From Pontederia crassipes (taxonomy: Eukaryota > Streptophyta > Magnoliopsida > Commelinales > Pontederiaceae): a DNA stretch of 64,000 bases. Shown here one piece after another: positions 58,835-64,000 of the stretch. The notes under the pieces are model-generated. The model was not told the origin of the DNA, did no database searches, and worked only from the letters and a program-made list of their open reading frames with translations. The stretch is from assembly GCA_030549335.1 (NCBI GenBank), contig CM060190.1:73252118-73316117 (forward strand). Reading direction: 5' to 3'. The position numbers were made by a program, and so were the translations under genes. Positions within the stretch are counted from its first letter, which is position 1. The number at the start of each line of letters is the position of its first letter.

Positions 58835-60010
58835 AATTGATTCCTTAAATTTTCATTATATTATAGCGATTTTTTTCGTTTATTCCTAATATATGAATTT
58901 GACGCTCCTAAACTATATCCATTTTTTTTTACTTTAATCTATTCGTTTGATTCTATTTTTTATTTTTTATATTTATAAAAAGACTAAATTATCCTTCCTA
59001 TTAATCCTTAAAAAAGATTATAATAATATAAAACTAAAAAATATTAAATAAAAAGGGGGCGCTGCCCCCTCTCCTTCCTCACCGGCGCTGGTGGATGGCC
59101 CCTCCCTCCCCCTCTTCCTCTGGCGGACTAACCGGCGCCGATGGGAGATTAGGGATTCCTGATGAGCCCCCTTCCCCTCTTCTTGCGGACTTGAACTTGT
59201 GCGACGCTAGGGAGGCGGCGTCCTCCACCGGCGCCGGAGGTGAAAGCCATGAGGACGCGGCAAAAGAGGGCGACGGAGCACGGGATGCCGAGGACGTCGC
59301 GCTGAACACTCCTGGGTGGACCTGTAGAGGAGCTTGATGAAGGCCGTCTGGTAAAGCAGCTCCGTCCGCACCTCAAACCGCATCATCTCCTCCCCCCATG
59401 CACATCGACTCCTTTCTCCACTCCGCCATGGCTCTGCCAACTCTCCTAGCTTCGACGCCTCCTTGTCGCCGCCCTTTTCTCCGCCTCCAATGCCCTTCCC
59501 ACCGCTGGCTGCGACGATGGCTCCGTGTAGTCAAATCTTCGCCTACGATTGGACCCTCGCCCACGCCAACGCAATTCGATCGGATGGAGGTCGACGAGAT
59601 CACCTACCTCCGCCGCGCGTGGCCGGGGACGAACGAGTCGACGAAGCGATGCGAACGCAAGGGAGTGTCGCCTCCTCTGTGAGCTCGCCTCTTGTTTCTT
59701 AGTGCAAGTAGCTACAGGTCGCCGTGGAGGGAAACACTGGCGCCGCCCCCCTCCCTCCCTCCATGCGAGGGGAGGCGACAGTGCCCCTTATTATATTTTT
59801 ATTTATTATATATTATTTAAAATTTTTAAACATTAAAAGAGGGTACATAAGTGTAGTTTACTCTTTTAATAAATAAAAGAAATTGAAAACAAATGGATAA
59901 ATTAATTGAAGTAGGTAAATGGATTAAAGTGAAAATAGTAAATTTATATATTAGGATTCCACGTGAAAAATCGCTCCAATTTAGAAGAGACGTAAAAAGT
60001 TCATTCGAAA
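58835..60010. mobile_element. Foldback/TIR element, copy 3, with GC-rich core
   Basis: The left arm AGCGATTTTTTTCG, then TCCTAATATATGAATTT, matches the reverse complement of the right arm GAGCGATTTTTCACG, then TCCTAATATATAAATTT. The core (59050-59790) is GC-rich and opens with GGGGGCGCTGCCCCCTCTCC, closely like copy 1. It contains CACCGGCGCCGGAGG-type palindromic stretches and overlapping frames of 75-95 codons on both strands, none with a known domain. A captured gene fragment is possible (a minus-strand run MMRFEVRTELLYQTAFIKLL at about 59390-59330 is less repetitive than the rest), but I cannot name it. Confidence 0.65.
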
Positions 60011-60520
60011 TATTGCTCGTGTGATTAAAACTCCAATTTAATAAATAAAATTCATTTTTTATTTTTTTAGCTTTATATTTTCTATTTTTATTTTTTGATA
60101 GGATAATATTGATGCTTTAAACAAATTATGGTACCGTCATAAATGGACTGTCACCTCTTAGTGACAATTAAATTATTTTTATTTTTTGTCTTGTTATTAT
60201 TTAATATTTCTAATTATAGTTTTGATTGAAATTAAAAAAATGAATAATCATGACTACAACATTCGAAAAATGAACAACTACGTAGATACATAATTAAATT
60301 TGAATGGAGGAAAAAAATAATGTTGGTGTGACATTTTTATTATTTTAAAATCTAACATGAAGGAGAGAAAATGTTGACATAGTACTATATAGACATTCAT
60401 CTAAGCGATCCACATGTAAACGAGTGATAAGGAGTCACGATTACACGACTAAAATATTTTTGTAGTTCAATGATTATGAGGCTATAAAATGAAGTCGGAT
60501 GACTATATCGTAAAAATCTC

Positions 60521-60780
60521 TAAGTTAGATAACTGTTATTGAAATTTATTCATATGTTCGTTGTTAACTGATGAGCATTATTATGCAATTGAAAGAGAGT
60601 GACGAACATTAGGATGTATTTCTAAACCATTGAATGAATGAATACTCCTAAAGTTAGATGATCATTGTTAAAATTTATTTAGATGCTCATTGTTAACTGA
60701 CAAACATTAGTATGTAACTGAAAAAGAGTGATAAACATTAGGGATGTATTTATAAATAGTTCAATGAATTAAAATATTAA
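60521..60780 (+). repeat. Direct tandem repeat, period 130 bp
   Basis: AAGTTAGATAACTGTTATTG at 60521 recurs as AAGTTAGATGATCATTGTTA at 60651. CATTGTTAACTGA-type and GTGA(C/T)(G/A)AACATTAGG phrases repeat in register. Confidence 0.75.
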
Positions 60781-60957
60781 AGTTTGCAATGCGATTAGTA
60801 AGAAAAATGATATTCAGATTGAGATAACTAAAATTGAATAAGATTAATTAAGGACACGGTGAATATTATGATGCCCATGATCACCACCCAATAGGAATGC
60901 TAAGATTTTACATTATAACTAATACATGATGTGCAATGAAACTCATTTCTGCACTTC

Positions 60958-61390
60958 TTTTTTGGGTAGTGAGCTTTTGATTTTTAGGAAACGGTCCGAT
61001 TGTCCAACTCATACGACGCTATTGAGCGCACTTGTTATAGATTAAAAAGTAGACTCATCATCAAGCTTAAGTACTTCAACATAAGTAGCCTTGAGTCGTG
61101 TATTTGAAAATGATAGATGAGGCTCAAAATAATTTTTTTATATTAATAATCAAGATTTTACTTAAGTGAAGAAAAACTGCTTATCACTTGTTGACTGTTC
61201 AATCCGCATGACGCTACCGAGTGCACTGATCATAGATTAAAAGATTAGTCCATCATCGAGTCTAACTAATTCAACATATGTCATCATTAAATGCATATCT
61301 GATTGGCAAGCAATTCTCTCAACAAAATTTTCTTGAGAGGCTCAAATTCGAGACCTTAATTAAGTAAGAAAAAATCACTTACCGCTCTAT
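60958..61390 (+). repeat. Dispersed repeat, two adjacent copies about 195 bp apart
   Basis: CATACGACGCTATTGAGCGC (about 61010) and GCATGACGCTACCGAGTGCA (about 61206) begin matching blocks that continue to TAGATTAAAA and CATCATC. A third, more diverged relative lies at about 27825-28010. Confidence 0.65.
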
Positions 61391-62053
61391 CCCAACTTCT
61401 AATGGTACTCATTTTTGTACTTCTCACTCAAGTAGGTTCTCAGTATAAAATTAGACTGGTTTTTATCATGTCCACTTGTGCAGAGTTCCAACCGAGCTTA
61501 AAAGGGCATCAAGTTATTATTTGTGAAAAGAATAAAAAATATCACAAGTCTTCACTAAAATAGAGCAATGGAATTTTATAGGTAATGATACACCGTTCCA
61601 CTTGGGGAGTGAAAAAATGCAGATAGGTAAGAAATCTAATTGAAAGAATAACTACTTCAATTAGGCTTAACTAGAAATACAAGGAATCCATAAAAGATAC
61701 GGAGAGAAAAAAAAAGTATTAAAGAAGTGAACCTGTTGTGTTTAGTCATGAGTCGCCAATTATGAAGCAGTCGGTGCAGTAGCTTTGGCCACTGCTGCCC
61801 TACTTTCCAAATCGTGTGTATCCCCAATTCTTTATTTTTTTAAATAAGGGCCTTGTTATTTATTAATGAAAAGTGAGAAAGTCAGACATGCTACTGAGGA
61901 GATCTTGAAGTGGGTCGTCTGACAAACAATTGCATTAAACTCCAAGATATGTATATTATTATTAATATGCATATTCTAAAATATCATCATATTCCAAAAT
62001 ATCATCATATACTCATCATATTAATATGATATTCGTCATTGCATATACTCATC

Positions 62054-62245
62054 GGTCAATATGTATCCTTCAATAATCATATGTCATACAGTTAAGCAGA
62101 GCTTCATAATCATTAGTCTCACATACGCAAAGCATATCATGGGTCAATATGTATCCCTTCATGATTGTGTGTCATATAGTTAAGTAGAGCTCCACAATCA
62201 TGATTCTCAGATATGCAGAACATATTATAGGTCAATACGTGCACA
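62054..62245 (+). repeat. Tandem repeat, period 88 bp, about 2.2 copies
   Basis: GGTCAATATGTATCC starts at 62054 and 62142, and GGTCAATACGTGC at 62230, exactly 88 bp apart each time. The units share GTCATA(C/T)AGTTAAG(C/T)AGAGCT. Confidence 0.85.
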
Positions 62246-64000
62246 CAGAGCAACGCCCCAAAGGCATCATGCATATCGAATGTGATTTCAATGACATTTT
62301 CAATTAGCATGATCAATGAACACATGAAATTTAACAATATTCAAAATACACATATCATAATTAGATATTAATATCAAGTAAAACTTATTTTAACTTCACA
62401 AACATTATTTTCTGAAAATATTTGATGTAAGAGTTTACTTCATTTCATATGAAATTTTTGAAATATATTATAAATATCTTTCGTAATTTAGTAGTAGTAG
62501 TAATCTTTGGTTGAAATAATATCATAAATAAAAGAAGTAATATATGTTAATTTTTTATGTTGTAAATTTGATGGTTTTCTACAAGCAATAATGTCATTTC
62601 ACTTTTCAATTATTATTAATAACAATATGAAATGCATGAACATGATTTATGAAACCTTGTTCACCTTAAAATGCATATAGTTTTTTGTAATATTAATGTA
62701 TAATTTAGGTGTTTGTATTCATACACTACTTCACACTTGAAATTATTCAATCTTCCAAAGCTTCATTAGGTGTGACCTCAAATATTAAGTGTCTATTAAT
62801 GAATAATACATGACTTCTTAAATACGAGTTAAAATCTTATGATTCTAGATAAATTACAAAACTAGACTTACTAAAGTTTCCAAACCCCAAATATCATTAA
62901 CTAACTCCAAGTGAGTAAGTAATAAAATCCAAGACAATCTGAATTTGTATTCTGACATACTGTGTGTCACTTAAAGATTAATTTATATATTTCTTCATAC
63001 TTGCTTATTTAACGAGATCATAATTTTTCTAAAAAAATAGACTTCCTCATTATTTAGTTATAAAAATTAGAAAGTTTAACTCCTTGTATAACCTTATAAC
63101 AAAAATAATCAATTCATCTCATGTTTTATCTATATCCTGAAATCAGACTAAAGAAAGCATACGAAATTAAAATTTGTTTCCCCATGTTTACAAGTTCAAA
63201 TTGGATGATTCTACTTCTTATCGAACTACTGTGAAGTCTAAATAAACATATCTAAATTTCAAATCCTAATTTATTTTATCTTAATCATGCTCTAATTTAC
63301 AAGGTGGAATGATGGATGTCTCTTATTTGGAGCAGATTGAGTGGCCTATGATGATGGGTTCATAATTTTCTTTATAAAAATCCTTTTTAGATGATTATGG
63401 AAAGCTAACTTTAGAAGGATGAAGTGAGATTTTTAAAATTTATGAAGAACAAACAAGGAAGATGTCATCATATGAAGTTGAAGGTTAGTTTCGGATCCAT
63501 AGATTCACATTAATCTGGCAAACTTGTCGAATTTCTTCAGGACGTTCAATTAAGGATTTGATTTTCGAAATTTTTCGGCTTGCAGAGGATAAAAATAAGT
63601 GATTTATGTATTTTTTTCAAAATTTTAACACATTATATGGAGGTTTGAAAAAATAAATTTCTAAACAGCTGATGAGCTACCAACTTCAGCTACTCCAAAT
63701 CCTATTGGTTAAAATGAAGGTCCAATCATATTTCTTTGTTACAAATCAACATTTAACCTATAATTAATTTTAATTAATCATAATTAAACATATGTATTAT
63801 AATATTTACAAATGTTAAATTTTATTCCTCATAATCTTATATAATTTATTTGAAATGCTTATCGATAATGCAATTATCATTATGCTTTAATTCAAATGTT
63901 AATTACTACATGCAGACATGACCATATAAACATTTGAACAAACTTAATATGTTGATTACATAAAAAGAATGTTTGTGGGGCATGCCCGTGACTATGAAAT
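62246..64000. other. AT-rich sequence, possibly a minus-strand LTR cut by the window edge
   Basis: The texture (88-bp repeats, then a moderately mixed region, then GATGAGCTACCAACTTCAGC near 63670) recalls the minus-strand LTR at 29651-32388, which has similar short tandem phrases and GCTGCTAGCTTGTTGCAGC near its right end. No direct alignment long enough to prove this was found, and the sequence runs off the window. Confidence 0.25.

Larger units (their letters stand above)
60015..62045. other. AT-rich intergenic DNA with dispersed repeats
   Basis: No gene. Includes the repeats at 60521-60780 and 60958-61390. Confidence 0.5.

Noticed and set aside
1..64000. CRISPR array, operons, rRNA genes, organelle insertion
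   Set aside because: No regular spacer-repeat array, no polycistronic layout, and no recognisable rRNA or plastid/mitochondrial gene sequence. The genome is a plant nuclear one.

Overview
The window is nuclear DNA from a flowering plant. It has plant LTR retrotransposons with plant tRNA primer sites, a plant L1-type LINE, Helitrons, a FANTASTIC FOUR-type protein and a class VI receptor-like cytoplasmic kinase with nine exons. The very GC-rich coding sequence of two of the three host genes, set in AT-rich intergenic DNA, suggests a monocot; that is inference. Gene density is low: three host genes in 64 kb, with most of the remaining recognisable sequence being transposable elements, many nested.

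Layout. 1-4 kb: AT-rich DNA with a decayed LTR-like stretch holding a 546-bp tandem duplication. 4.07-13.2 kb: a nest of Helitrons, with at least five 5'-end-like starts and two clear 3' hairpin/CTRR ends. 13.45-16.1 kb: a 2.6-kb terminal-inverted-repeat (TIR) element with GC-rich arms. 16.3-17.1 kb: a short element with a 203-bp internal tandem duplication. 18.2-19.05 kb: a FAF-family gene (minus strand) with a TATA box. 20.7-21.5 kb: foldback element copy 1. 21.8-23.7 kb: a solo LTR. 25.3-27.5 kb: a tandem duplication, an inverted-repeat element with tRNA-like A and B boxes, and a foldback MITE. 28.5-33.0 kb: a copia 5' LTR and primer site beside a second, minus-strand solo LTR. 35.2-37.65 kb: the kinase gene (plus strand). 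38.1-55.7 kb: an L1-type LINE (minus strand) split by an 11.9-kb Athila-type Ty3/gypsy element. 55.7-60.0 kb: foldback copies 2 and 3 flanking a small GC-rich gene of unknown function (56.8-57.3 kb, minus strand). 60-64 kb: AT-rich repeats and LTR-like sequence.

The Athila-type element (40123-52053) is the centrepiece. Its two 1,664-bp LTRs look identical by eye. It has a perfect 5-bp target duplication (AAGAT), a tRNA-Asp-type primer site, an uninterrupted gag-pol frame with all catalytic residues, and a purine tract at the 3' LTR. It must have inserted very recently. It landed in the YADD active-site codons of the LINE reverse transcriptase, which already carried stop codons. Its LTRs and untranslated regions hold about 35 copies of a CGGCCG-centred motif (TTACGGCCGAA/G and its inverse), virtually absent from the rest of the window. 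This is the best candidate here for something not previously described.

The host genes do not form a pathway. The FAF protein (meristem/growth modulator family) and the RLCK-VI kinase (ROP-GTPase-linked signalling family) are independent single genes. No operons, CRISPR arrays, rRNA genes or intact tRNA genes were seen.
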